Assembly: GCA_012728415.1 (NCBI GenBank)
Contig: JAAYFD010000009.1
Coordinates: 62,001 to 126,000, forward strand
Length of the DNA stretch: 64,000 bases
Reading direction: 5' to 3'
Source: Gammaproteobacteria bacterium
GTDB lineage: Bacteria > Pseudomonadota > Gammaproteobacteria > Pseudomonadales > Pseudomonadaceae
Shown here piece by piece: positions 7,779 through 19,663 of the stretch. Numbering within the stretch: the first letter of the stretch is position 1; the number at the start of each line of letters is the position of its first letter. Under the pieces are notes generated by a model. That model saw only the letters and a program-made list of their open reading frames with translations. It searched no databases and was not told the origin of the DNA. Position numbers and translations under genes: made by a program.

Positions 7779-9829
7779 TCAAAAGCTGCCACTGACCGCC
7801 AATGTTGCGCCACGACCGGGTGCTTTGAGTTCATAGCCACTCAGGCCATCGGTCAGGTGTTCATGGTATTTCTTGTTGGTCAGGTTGCTCAGCTGCAGGT
7901 CCACACGGCTGGCTTTCAGGCCGGCAACAGCACCAAAGCCATAGCCAAGGTTGATGTCGGCGGTGACAAAATCGGAGGTCTTGTCTTCGCTGCCATTGCT
8001 GAATTTTTTCGCAATGCGGTTTTGCGCGGCCACAGCCCGTACGCCGCCATGCCAGGAAAAGCCTTGCGCGGACGGCTGGCCAATGCCCAGACGCAACTCG
8101 CTGGCCGGAGTCTGGTACAGGGGTTCGTTATCCTGCCGGTTCTTGCCGCGCAGCCAGGTAAAGCCGGCATCCAGCAGAAAGTCGCCCAACGGTTGTTCCA
8201 GGCTGCCCTCAAGACCATAAATGACGACCCTGCTCAGATTTTCCGTACGCTTGACCGGCTGCTTGTTGGGCAGATTGGTTTCGCCGGTAATCCGCCCGGC
8301 AATATAGTCGTCAATCCGTGTGTAGAAGGCTGCCAGCTGGTAGCTCTGCAAGCCGTCACGCCCTTTCAGGCCCAGCTCATAGCTGGTAGAGCGTTCGGGC
8401 TTGAGTTTCGGGTTGCCCACATGGAAATAGCCGTCTCCCCGCTCGGCATCTTCAAAACGCTCGCGCATGTCGGGCGAGCGGTAGGCCTGGCCAATGCTGG
8501 CGTAGGCATTCAGGTTATCGGTCAGTGGCTGCAGGGCACCCAGCGACCAGGAGATGGTGTTGTCACTGCGCGTCAGGCCGCTGGTCATGGTACGCGGGCC
8601 ATTGCCCTTCTGCTTTGCCGTGCCCTTGTTACGGTCATAGCGGGCACCGGCCGTCAGCTCTGTGGTGCCCAAAGCAAACTCGTCCTGCACAAAAATTCCA
8701 AACGAGGTCAGCTTGCCATTTTTGAACGGATCGGTGCGCTGGGCAGCAAAGTCTGGCGGCTGGTAATTGTAACGCTCGGGGTCCCCTTTCATCTGCCAGG
8801 TTTCACCACCGAGGGTCAGCCAGTGGCTACCGACAGCACCGTTCCACTGGCTGCGCAAGCCATGGGTGACAAAACTGACATCATTGGTGACCAGGTTGCG
8901 CCCGCTCCGGATGACCGGCCACGGATCTCGCGATAGACTTCCTGGCGATAAATATCGCTAGACAGGGTACCGCCGGCCAGCTCCGCATCCAGCCCCAGAC
9001 CGTACAGCTCGCGGGTCTGCTTAGGCGAGTGGATGGTCAGGGTATTGTCCGGGCCCAGCACCGGGTTGGGAGCTTTGCGCATGGAGCCGGGGTACCAGAC
9101 ATCCTCGTCCTGGTGGTATTGCGCCTGGGCCCGCAGCACATAGCCTTCTGCCAGCTGGTGCTGGTATTTCAGCAGCGCCGTACCAGACTCATAACTGGTG
9201 CGTTTTTCACGCCGGTCGGGACTTTTGTAATTGCCCACATCACGCCCGGCAATGCCGGCCACAAGACCATGTTCGCTGTTGCTGGCATCCACCAGCAAGG
9301 CACCGGCGACACCACGGTCAACACTGCTGGCCGACAGGCCAAAGCGCCCGCCCATGCGGGCACTGTCGCTGAAACGCGGCTCCGGCGTCAGCAGATTGAC
9401 CACTCCGCCCATGGCACCGCTGCCATAGAGTACCGAGCCCGGCCCCTTGACCACTTCCACCCGGTCCAGCAGGCCAAGATCCATGAAGGATGCCAGCGCT
9501 CCCTGCGGCTGTGCCGAATTCATGCGGATGCCATCCACCATCACCACCACGCTTTCCTTTTTCAGCCCGCGCAACACCGGGTTCTGGCCCCAGGCACCAT
9601 CGGAGTGCAATGCCAGGCCCGCTTTGCCGCGCAGCAGGTTGCCGGCAGGGCCGGTGCTGGTAGCCTCTGGCGCAACCACTTCAATCGCTTGCGGGGTGGA
9701 AAAGCTGTCACTGGCATAACCGCGGGCAGTAACGACATCGGTGCCCAGACTGACTTCATCGGCCAGCGCTTGCTGACAACTGGCGGCCAGACAGGCCAGT
9801 AACAGGGGCTTCAGGGGGAATTTGTGCAT
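7779..9829 (-). pseudogene. TonB-dependent receptor, frameshifted
   Basis: Outer-membrane TonB-dependent receptor, likely for heme or a siderophore. The 5' part (9829 down to about 8920) encodes a signal peptide (MHKFPLKPLLLACLAASCQQ), a plug domain (NPVLRGLKKESVVVMVDGIR; VEVVKGPGSVLYGSGAMGGV) and early barrel. The frame then shifts near 8915-8925: the open frame drifts into an unrelated tail ending at 8816, while the continuation (RSGRNLVTNDVSF, then the barrel to a C-terminal Phe at 7779) is in another frame. One missing base (or two extra) explains it. The 3' part has YRSPDMRERFE and NPKLKPERSTSYELG. The substrate is unassigned. A real inactivation or an assembly error would look the same. 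Confidence 0.85.
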
Positions 9830-9887
9830 GAAAATCTCTCGGGGAATGACAGGCCTGTCAAGTGCAGGCGGACACGCACAAAATATT

Positions 9888-9906
9888 ACAAATGATAATC
9901 ATTATC
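9888..9906 (-). promoter_or_regulatory. Fur box upstream of TonB receptor
   Basis: The stretch contains AATGATAATCATTATC, matching the 19-bp Fur consensus at 16 positions by eye. It lies about 60 bp before the receptor start codon, in the promoter position. This implies iron-repressed expression of the receptor gene despite its frameshift. Confidence 0.85.
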
Positions 9907-9985
9907 AACTATTGAAGTGATAAAATATTTGCCTCTGCCAGGCCATAAACTGCACTGCCCGCTTGCGTGTCCAGGCTTGCTGTCG

Positions 9986-10822
9986 TCAAACAGGGCTCCA
10001 CTCTTGCAATAGCTGCCGCATCGGCATCAGCAGGTCGCTGGCCACCACACCCCTGCCCTGTACAGCCAGCCGCTCGCCAGCCCGGGCATGCAGCCAGACA
10101 GCCAGGCAGACTGCAGGCAGTGGTGGCATGCCCTGCGCCAACAGGGCGGCAATCACTCCACCGAGCACATCGCCAAAACCCGGCCCGGCCATGACCGGAT
10201 GACCATGGTTGCAGCACAGCAACTGCCCGTTGGCGGCGGCAATCAAACTGGGAAAGCCCTTGAGAACCACCACTGCGTCGTAGCGCTGCGCCAGCTGCCG
10301 GGCCGATTGCTCGCGCTGCGCCTGTATGTGTCTGCTGCTGCAACCCAGCAGGCGGGCCGCCTCGCCCGGGTGCGGAGTCAGGATGCGCGGCCCGGCAGCG
10401 ACAAAATATTCCGGACGCGCAGCCAGCAGGTTAAGGGCATCGGCATCCCAGATCTGGGTTACCGGTCGCATGGCTGCCCGGCACAACAATCCGACTGCTT
10501 CGTCTGTCTGGCCCAGCCCTGGCCCCAGCAGCAATACCGAGGCCTGCTGCAATACAGGTTCAGCTTCGGCAGGCGTGACAACCCCATGCACCATGATCTC
10601 CGGCTGACGTGCAAGGCTAGCTGCGACATGCTCTGGGTGGGTCAGCAAGCTGACCAGTCCCGCTCCCAGCCGCAGACAGGCCTGGGCCGCCAGCAGTCCG
10701 GCCCCGCCCATGCCCTGGCCTCCGGCCAGAATCACCGCATGCCCCAGCAGGCCCTTGTGGCAGTCCCGCGGGCGCGGTGCAAGCCTGTGCAGGTTGTTTT
10801 CACTCAGTTCAACGGCTGGCAT
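9986..10822 (-). CDS. nnrD: ADP-dependent NAD(P)H-hydrate dehydratase
   Basis: Repairs hydrated NADH/NADPH using ADP as energy source. 278 residues, only the carbohydrate-kinase-like dehydratase domain; the NnrE epimerase domain that is often fused in front is absent. Visible motifs: VILAGGQGMGGAGLLAAQA near residue 30, LLLGPGLGQTDEA near 97, WDADALNLLA near 125, ILTPHPGEAARLLG near 147, and the catalytic GFGDVLGGVIAAL near 218 (usually G-T/M-GD-V/A-L-S/T-G; the Asp is kept). ATG 10822 has AGGAG upstream. Its stop lies 71 bp before the ligA stop-proximal region on the same strand, so it may be co-transcribed with ligA. Confidence 0.9.
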   Translation of the reverse strand: MPAVELSENNLHRLAPRPRDCHKGLLGHAVILAGGQGMGGAGLLAAQACLRLGAGLVSLLTHPEHVAASLARQPEIMVHGVVTPAEAEPVLQQASVLLLGPGLGQTDEAVGLLCRAAMRPVTQIWDADALNLLAARPEYFVAAGPRILTPHPGEAARLLGCSSRHIQAQREQSARQLAQRYDAVVVLKGFPSLIAAANGQLLCCNHGHPVMAGPGFGDVLGGVIAALLAQGMPPLPAVCLAVWLHARAGERLAVQGRGVVASDLLMPMRQLLQEWSPV

Positions 10823-10893
10823 GGGCTGCTCCTGTCATTGGTGTGGGGGAAATATATTGTAGATAGCCCGCCCATGATTTAGGCTGCAGGGTC

Positions 10894-13272
<2,379 letters not shown>

Positions 13273-13347
13273 TTAGTACGGTTAAATGAAAAAACGCCGA
13301 ACATCTGCATGCACGACGTTTTTTATCATGTTGTCAGTCCGTGCCTG

Positions 13348-14151
13348 TCAGTACTTCAGGCGCAGCTGACGGCGTTCAAAGTCCAGCACGCGCTGACGAT
13401 AATGCTCAATGGTTTGGCCGGTCAGGTCGCTACGGTGGTCATCCTTGAGTTCGCCGCCCAGGTCACTGGCCAGCTTGCGCGCTGCCGTCAGCATCAGCTC
13501 AAACGCCTGTTTTGGCTGCCTCGGGCCGGGCAGGCTCATGAAAAAACATAGCGAACGGGTGCTGAAGCCGTCGTCCAGGTTGTCCAGATCAAAAACACCC
13601 GGGTTCAGCGCGTTGGCCATGGAAAACAGCTTGTCGCTGCTGCTGGAGGCGCTTTCATACCGGTGAAAAATATCCATGTCGCCAAAACGCATGCCGCTTT
13701 CCAGCACCGATTGCAACAGGTCCGGGCCTTTGAAGCCTTCCGGCGAAAGAGACTCGACATAGATGATAAAGATCTCGCCCGGCTCCTCTTCAACAGGCTC
13801 AGACGCCGCCTCCGGCTCAGGCATATCAACCTGTGAAGCGGACGCCACCGGCTCATCAGCCAATGGCTCATTCTCGAATGGCGGCAGCTCCAGTGGTTCA
13901 TAAACCCGGGGGTCTGAATGGGCTTCTGGAGCCTCATCTTCGCCCAGCACAGGTTCTTTTGGTTGCGCCACACGCACCGGCCCGAGAATTTCGGAATTTT
14001 CAACCTCTTCAGAAAACTGGTTAATCAGTTTGCGATCCAGCTTGAACTTGAGTGTGCTGCGACCCAGGTAGCGGCGAAAGCCGTCTGCCACAATCGCCAG
14101 AATGATCAAGACGCCAACAATAACCAGCCATTCGCGCAATCCGATATCCAT
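13348..14151 (-). CDS. zipA: Cell division protein ZipA
   Basis: Bitopic inner-membrane protein that tethers FtsZ to the membrane at the septum. 267 residues: an N-terminal transmembrane anchor (about residues 6-24, REWLVIVGVLIILAIVADGF), an acidic, Pro/Glu-rich linker (about 50-125), and the globular FtsZ-binding domain (about 128-260; IFIIYVESLSPEGFKGPDLL, FCFMSLPGP-like core, and a C-terminal helix HYRQRVLDFERRQL). ATG 14151 is preceded by GAGGG. Lies between smc and ligA. Confidence 0.93.
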   Translation of the reverse strand: MDIGLREWLVIVGVLIILAIVADGFRRYLGRSTLKFKLDRKLINQFSEEVENSEILGPVRVAQPKEPVLGEDEAPEAHSDPRVYEPLELPPFENEPLADEPVASASQVDMPEPEAASEPVEEEPGEIFIIYVESLSPEGFKGPDLLQSVLESGMRFGDMDIFHRYESASSSSDKLFSMANALNPGVFDLDNLDDGFSTRSLCFFMSLPGPRQPKQAFELMLTAARKLASDLGGELKDDHRSDLTGQTIEHYRQRVLDFERRQLRLKY

Positions 14152-14325
14152 AAACCCTCAACTCACCGCAAACAAAAACATGAAAACCAACATTCAAAAC
14201 CAGTCGTAAACTACCATGGCTGCAACCGTTGATAAACCGCTGGAAACCCATTTTACGTACTTTGTTGCATAAAAGCGCCGATTTTAACAAACCGACAACT
14301 ATTTGGCACTATCAGTGCGATTCGC

Positions 14326-17300
14326 TCACTGCTCAGCCAGCGCAACCGCCTCGTCCAGATTGACCGAAACCAGCCGCGAGCAGCCCGGCTCCTGCATGGT
14401 GACGCCCAGCATCTGTTCGGCCATTTCCATGGCAATCTTGTTGTGGGTGATATAGATGAACTGCACCTGTGCCGACATTTCCTTGACCAGCCGCGCATAG
14501 CGGCCCACGTTGGCGTCATCCAGCGGTGCATCCACCTCGTCCAGCATGCAGAACGGCGCCGGATTCAGCTGAAAAATGGCAAACACCAGCGCCAGCGCGG
14601 TCAGTGCCTTCTCGCCACCGGACAACAAATGAATGGTGCTGTTCTTTTTGCCGGGTGGACGGGCCATGATTGCCACGCCAGTATCCAGCAGGTCCTCGCC
14701 GGTCAGTTCCAGCCAGGCCAGGCCGCCGCCAAACACCTTGGGAAACAGCGTTTGCAGGCCGCTGTTGATCTTGTCGAAGGTTTCCTTGAAACGCTGGCGG
14801 GTTTCCCGGTCAATCTTGCGGATGACGTTTTCCAGTGTGTCCAGTGCCTCTTCCAGGTCGGCATTTTGCGCATCAAGAAACCGCTTGCGCTCGGACTGCT
14901 GCTGGTACTCCTCAATGGCGGCCAGGTTGATCGCGCCCAGCCGCTGGATTTGCCCGCTGAACTGCTCCAGCTGCGTTTGCCAGGACTCTGGCGCCGCATC
15001 TGCCGGCAAGCCCAGCAGCACATCCTGCACCTGCTCGCCGGCTTCGTGCAGCTGCTGCTCCAGCCCGTCTCGCTGCACCCGCAGTGTGTGCCAGTTCAGA
15101 CGCAGTTTTTCCGCATCGGCACGGATCTGTTCGGCCTGCTGCGCCGCCTCGTGACGCTGCTTGTCCATCTGGCGCAACTGGTTGTCCAGCTCTTCCAGCG
15201 CCAGCCGTTCGTCACGCAGCTCGTCATCCACCGCCAGCCGCTGCTGCAACTGCTCTTCCAGTTTGGCCTGCAGCAGCTCAATGGGCGATTCGCCCTCGGC
15301 CAGCCCCAGTGCCAGCTGTTCCTGGCGCTGGCTGGCACGCTCAATCTGCTGCTGCAAACGCTCCAGCGCCTGTGCGGTTGCCTGACGCTGGGTAACCAGC
15401 TTGCCGTGCTGCAGCTGCAGCTCCTGCCAGTGTTGCTGCTGCCGGGCAGCAGTTTGCCGGGCCTGTTCGTGCTGCTGGCGCACGCCCGCCTGTCTCTGCT
15501 GCAGCTGCTCGCTGCTGGCCTCACTGAGCAGTACGGCCTCTTGTGCCTGCTCCTGCAGCAGCTGCAACTCGGCCTGCTGCTCCTGCTCCAGTGCCTGCTG
15601 CTCCTGCAACTCCTGCAGCTGCTCGCGGCCCTGCTCCAGCCGCTGTTGCAATTGCTCGTGGCGGGCCTGTTCGGCGGCCAGCCGGCTTTGCAGCCGGGCC
15701 AGCTCGGCGCTGTCACGCTGTTCCTGTTCACGCAGCTGGCGGGCATCCTGCTGCAAACGGCTGCGCTGCTCGCTGCAGGCCTGCAGCTGTTGCTCCTGTC
15801 CCGCAAGCCGCTGCTGCAAAGTGCCCAGTTCGGCGTTAAGCTGCTCCAGCAGTTGCGCCCGCTGCAGCACACCCTGCTGCTGGTTCTCACCGCGCTGCAA
15901 GCGGAAAAAACTGCCACTCAGCCAGCAGCCGTCGCTGGTGACCAGGCTATGTCCGGCAGGCAGGTGCGGCAATTTCTGCAACGCCTCGGCAAGACTGGCA
16001 ACCGGCAACACATGCGCCAGCCAGGGAGACAGGTCAACCGCCGAGTGACGGATTTTTTCCAGCAGCGAACCGCTGGCCGGCTCCAGCGCCGGACCGTTGC
16101 CGACCAGTCGCAAATGACCATTCAGCCCGCTGCAGTCCTGTGGCCAGGCACCTACACAGAACGCCTGCACATCACCCGCCAGCACGGTTTCTACCGCCAG
16201 CTCCCAGCCCGGCTCCACCTGCAGGCCATCCAGCAGCCTGGGGGCCTGCTCCAGCCCTTGCGCCTGCAGCCAGGGTTGCAGGCCGTCATCCTGCTGCAAG
16301 GCCTGTTTTTGCAGCGCCTGCAGGGCACTAAGCTGGCCCTGCAGCTGGTGCAGCTGCGAGTTGCCTTCGTTGAGTTGCTGTTGCAGCGTCCGCTCCTGCT
16401 GTTGCAGGCCGTGCAGCTGCTCTTGTTGCTGTTCCTGCTGCAGTTGCAGCTCCTGCAGTTGCTCCTGCAACAACAGCTGTTCTTCCTGCAGTGCCGCCAG
16501 ATCCGTATCGCCCATGCCGGCCTGCAGGCTGTCCTGTTCGGCCTGCAAACGCTGGATGCGCTGGGCCAGCTGCCCGGCACTGGTGTGCAGCTGTTGCAGC
16601 TGCAGACTTACTCGTTGCAATTCTTCCCTTGGCCGCTGGCTGTCCAGACTGGCCGCTTGCCACTGCTCCTGCCATTGTTGCCAGGCCTCTTCGGCCTGCA
16701 TCAGCTGCGCCTGCGCCAGCTCGTGACGCTCCTGCGCCTGCGTCAGTTCTTCCTGCAGCAGGGCATCCTGCTCGTCCAGCTCATGCAACTGGTCGCGGTC
16801 CTGGGCCAGATGGGCCTCGGTTTCTGCCCGCTGGCGTTCGGCATCACGCAGGTCGTCCCGCAGCTGTTGCAAGCGCTGGCGGGCGTGCTGGATGCTTTGT
16901 TCACTGCGGGCAATCTCGGCACCGATCACATAGAAACGTGCCTGTACCCGGTTGAAACTTTCGGTTTGTTCGTGGTGACGGTCACGCAGCTGTTCGGTAC
17001 CTGCATCAGCCTGATATTGCAGGTGAATCTGTTCCTGCAGGCGGGTCTCACGCTCGTCCAGCTGCTGCTGCAACTGCGCTGCTTGTTCGTCCAGGCTGCG
17101 CCAGCGCATTGCGGTCAGCTGGGTTTCCAGCTGGCGGGCCTGCTCGCGCAATGTCTGATAGCGCTCCGCTGCTTGCGCCTGGCGCTGCAGGCGCTCCAGC
17201 TGCCGGCCCAGCTCTTCGCGCAGGTCGGTCAGGCGGGCCAGGTTGTCCTGGGTGCGGCGCATGCGGTTTTCGGTTTCACGGCGGCGTTCCTTGTATTTGG

Positions 17301-17811
17301 AAATGCCGGCTGCTTCTTCGATAAAAATGCGCAAATCATCCGGCCGCGCCTCAACCAGCCGCGAAATCATGCCCTGTTCAATAATGGCGTAGCTGCGCGG
17401 GCCAAGGCCGGTACCAAGAAACAGGTCGGTAATGTCACGGCGGCGGCATTTGGTGCCATTCAGAAAATAAGTGCTTTGCCCCTCCCGCGTCACCTGGCGG
17501 CGCACGGAGATTTCGGCGTAACTGGCATATTCGCCGGGAATACGGCCTTCGGCGTTGTCAAACACCAGCTCGATACTGGCACGGGAAACCGGCTTGCGGC
17601 TGGTGGAACCATTGAAAATGACATCCGTCATCGCCTCGCCACGCAGGTTTTTCGCCGAGCTTTCGCCCAGCACCCAGCGCACTGCGTCAATGATATTCGA
17701 CTTGCCACAGCCATTGGGCCCCACCACCGCCGTCATGTTGCCGGGGAAGCTGACGGTAGTCGGGTCAACAAAAGATTTGAAGCCGGACAGGCGGATGCAT
17801 TTGAGGCGCAC
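14326..17811 (-). CDS. smc: Chromosome partition protein Smc
   Basis: Condensin-type SMC ATPase for chromosome compaction and segregation. 1161 residues: N-terminal Walker A GPNGCGKSN (about residues 32-40), a very Gln/Glu-rich coiled coil on both sides of a hinge (about 500-640), and a C-terminal head with LLSGGEKALTALAL and Walker B FCMLDEVDAPLDDANV. The start is GTG at 17811 (MRLKCIRLSGFKSF is the family N-terminus); the nearby upstream ATG is out of frame. The very high Gln content makes a long open frame on the opposite strand, which is not a gene. Confidence 0.96.
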   Translation of the reverse strand: MRLKCIRLSGFKSFVDPTTVSFPGNMTAVVGPNGCGKSNIIDAVRWVLGESSAKNLRGEAMTDVIFNGSTSRKPVSRASIELVFDNAEGRIPGEYASYAEISVRRQVTREGQSTYFLNGTKCRRRDITDLFLGTGLGPRSYAIIEQGMISRLVEARPDDLRIFIEEAAGISKYKERRRETENRMRRTQDNLARLTDLREELGRQLERLQRQAQAAERYQTLREQARQLETQLTAMRWRSLDEQAAQLQQQLDERETRLQEQIHLQYQADAGTEQLRDRHHEQTESFNRVQARFYVIGAEIARSEQSIQHARQRLQQLRDDLRDAERQRAETEAHLAQDRDQLHELDEQDALLQEELTQAQERHELAQAQLMQAEEAWQQWQEQWQAASLDSQRPREELQRVSLQLQQLHTSAGQLAQRIQRLQAEQDSLQAGMGDTDLAALQEEQLLLQEQLQELQLQQEQQQEQLHGLQQQERTLQQQLNEGNSQLHQLQGQLSALQALQKQALQQDDGLQPWLQAQGLEQAPRLLDGLQVEPGWELAVETVLAGDVQAFCVGAWPQDCSGLNGHLRLVGNGPALEPASGSLLEKIRHSAVDLSPWLAHVLPVASLAEALQKLPHLPAGHSLVTSDGCWLSGSFFRLQRGENQQQGVLQRAQLLEQLNAELGTLQQRLAGQEQQLQACSEQRSRLQQDARQLREQEQRDSAELARLQSRLAAEQARHEQLQQRLEQGREQLQELQEQQALEQEQQAELQLLQEQAQEAVLLSEASSEQLQQRQAGVRQQHEQARQTAARQQQHWQELQLQHGKLVTQRQATAQALERLQQQIERASQRQEQLALGLAEGESPIELLQAKLEEQLQQRLAVDDELRDERLALEELDNQLRQMDKQRHEAAQQAEQIRADAEKLRLNWHTLRVQRDGLEQQLHEAGEQVQDVLLGLPADAAPESWQTQLEQFSGQIQRLGAINLAAIEEYQQQSERKRFLDAQNADLEEALDTLENVIRKIDRETRQRFKETFDKINSGLQTLFPKVFGGGLAWLELTGEDLLDTGVAIMARPPGKKNSTIHLLSGGEKALTALALVFAIFQLNPAPFCMLDEVDAPLDDANVGRYARLVKEMSAQVQFIYITHNKIAMEMAEQMLGVTMQEPGCSRLVSVNLDEAVALAEQ

Positions 17812-18036
17812 TGGGGTTACTCATGAAAATGAACAATAGAGTCTAACAATCGTTTCATTATGTCTGCTCCTTGTCATATGCTGACAGTCTGTGAGTTGCC
17901 TGCATACTGCCGAACATTCGCAGTATAATCCACTGTCTTATGCAGGCTGACACCTTGCAATAGTATTGGCTCAACAACCGCTCCGGCTCTGTTCGGCAAC
18001 AGACCGTACCGCGTGCTTTTCAATCTGGAACTCACC

Positions 18037-18765
18037 ATGCCCATCCAACACGCTCAACTGCACTGGGACGACCAGGGCCAACCGTTATCCAGCGCCTATG
18101 ATGATGTGTACTTCTCCCTGTTATCCGGACTGGAGGAGACCCGCTATGTGTTTCTGCAACACAACCGGCTGAGCGAGCGTTTTGCTGCGTTACACAGTGG
18201 CGACTGCATGACGGTGGGCGAAACCGGCTTTGGTACCGGGCTGAATTTTCTGTGCTGCTGGCAATTGTTCGAGCAGCAAGCACCAGAAGATGCACAACTG
18301 CACTTTATCAGTGTCGAAAAATTTCCCTTAACCGCTGCAGACCTGCAACAGGCACTGGCGCTGTGGCCACCACTGCAGGACTACAGTGAACAGTTGCTGC
18401 AGGCTTACAAGAACATCCGCCCCGGCAGGCAAACACTGCTGTTCGCTGGTGGCCGTGTCCGGTTGACACTACTGGTTGGCGATGCCAGCGTGCAACTGGC
18501 GCAGCTGGATAAGCAAATTGTTGATGCCTGGTTTCTCGATGGCTTTGCCCCGGCAAAAAACCCTGAGATGTGGACAGAAGAACTCTTCGGCCTGCTGGCA
18601 CAGCTGTCGGCCCCGGGTGCCACCCTGGCCACCTTTACCAGTGCCGGTTTCGTGCGCCGGGGCTTGCAGGCGGCAGGTTTTGCCATGCAACGCAACAAGG
18701 GCTTTGGTTTCAAGCGGCAAATGCTCAGCGGCCAACTGCAAGGCGAGGCTTTGGCGGCACAGTAA
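18037..18765 (+). CDS. mnmD: MnmD: tRNA methyltransferase domain of MnmC, stand-alone
   Basis: Methylates the aminomethyl group in the last step of mnm5s2U synthesis at the wobble base of certain tRNAs. 242 residues, equal to only the N-terminal half of the usual two-domain MnmC; the FAD oxidase half is missing, and the sequence after the stop (18766-18872) does not encode it. Motifs: SAM-binding GETGFGTGLNFL (about residues 60-71) and VDAWFLDGFAPAKNPEMW (about 162-179). ATG 18037 is preferred over GTG 18013 because GGAA lies six bases upstream and MPIQHAQLHWDDQG is the family N-terminus. Confidence 0.88.
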   Translation: MPIQHAQLHWDDQGQPLSSAYDDVYFSLLSGLEETRYVFLQHNRLSERFAALHSGDCMTVGETGFGTGLNFLCCWQLFEQQAPEDAQLHFISVEKFPLTAADLQQALALWPPLQDYSEQLLQAYKNIRPGRQTLLFAGGRVRLTLLVGDASVQLAQLDKQIVDAWFLDGFAPAKNPEMWTEELFGLLAQLSAPGATLATFTSAGFVRRGLQAAGFAMQRNKGFGFKRQMLSGQLQGEALAAQ

Positions 18766-18827
18766 CGCCAGCAGAGGCAGCCATGCCGGCTTCTGATCGT
18801 GCCTTGCGGGAAACAACCCTGTTTTCC

Positions 18828-18836
18828 TGCTAGAAT
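18828..18836 (+). promoter_or_regulatory. Extended -10 promoter candidate for map
   Basis: TGCTAGAAT: TGN extension and a -10 one mismatch from TATAAT, 37 bases before the map ATG. No well-placed -35. Confidence 0.4.
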
Positions 18837-18872
18837 ATGCGCTTATTTGTAAACATCACCCAGAGGCAATCA

Positions 18873-19655
18873 ATGAGCGTATCCATCAAAACCCCGGCAG
18901 ACATCGAAAAAATGCGTATCGCTGGCCGTCTGGCCGCCGAAGTCCTGGAAATGATCGAGCCATATGTCCAGGCCGGGGTGACCACGGATGAGCTCAACAC
19001 GTTGTGCCACAACTATATTGTGGACGTCCAAAAAGCGATTCCCGCGCCGCTAAACTACAACGGCTTTCCAAAATCCATCTGCACCTCAATCAACCATGTG
19101 GTTTGCCACGGCATTCCCAATGACAAGCCGCTCAAAAACGGCGATATCATCAATATTGACATCACCGTTATCAAGGACGGTTACTACGGTGATACCAGCA
19201 AGATGTTTATGGTGGGCGACACACCAGAGTGGGCTCAGCGCCTGTGCCGTATCACTCAGGAATGCATGTATATGGCGATTGAAATCGTGCGCCCCGGCAC
19301 CCGCCTGGGCGATATCGGCGCGATCATCCAGCAGCATGCCGAGAGCAACGGCTACTCAGTAGTGCGCGAATTCTGTGGCCACGGTATTGGCACTGTATTC
19401 CACGAAGAACCCCAGGTGCTGCATTACGGCAAGGCAGGTACCGGGCTTGAGCTGCAGGAAGGCATGACCTTTACCATCGAGCCCATGATCAACCTGGGCC
19501 GCAAAGAAACCCGTGTACTGGGCGATGGCTGGACCGCCATCACCAAAGACCGCAAGCTGTCCGCGCAGTGGGAACACACCCTGGCTGTCACTGCCAATGG
19601 TTACGAAATTTTCACCCTGCGCAATGACGAAACCTTTCCTGCCATTGGGCCCTGA
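18873..19655 (+). CDS. map: Methionine aminopeptidase, type I
   Basis: Removes the initiator Met from new proteins; essential dinuclear-metal enzyme. 260 residues. The metal and active-site residues are all present: His in [11 protein letters not shown], Asp in IDITV, Asp in YYGDTSKMF, His in [12 protein letters not shown], Glu in TIEPM and Glu in QWEHTLAV. I use ATG 18873 (AGAGG upstream; [15 protein letters not shown] is the family start) rather than the in-frame ATG at 18837. The next gene, glnD, begins eight bases after the stop. Confidence 0.96.
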   Translation: MSVSIKTPADIEKMRIAGRLAAEVLEMIEPYVQAGVTTDELNTLCHNYIVDVQKAIPAPLNYNGFPKSICTSINHVVCHGIPNDKPLKNGDIINIDITVIKDGYYGDTSKMFMVGDTPEWAQRLCRITQECMYMAIEIVRPGTRLGDIGAIIQQHAESNGYSVVREFCGHGIGTVFHEEPQVLHYGKAGTGLELQEGMTFTIEPMINLGRKETRVLGDGWTAITKDRKLSAQWEHTLAVTANGYEIFTLRNDETFPAIGP

Positions 19656-19663
19656 TTCCGCCT

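Noticed and set aside
7857-8936. Open frame of 359 codons opposite the TonB receptor
   Set aside because: It lies wholly within the barrel-coding part of the receptor, and the product looks random.
14443-17826. Open frame of 1127 codons opposite smc
   Set aside because: It is the complement of a Gln/Glu/Leu-rich coiled-coil gene; its product is a low-complexity Leu/Gln string with no ribosome site, while the smc frame has all family motifs.
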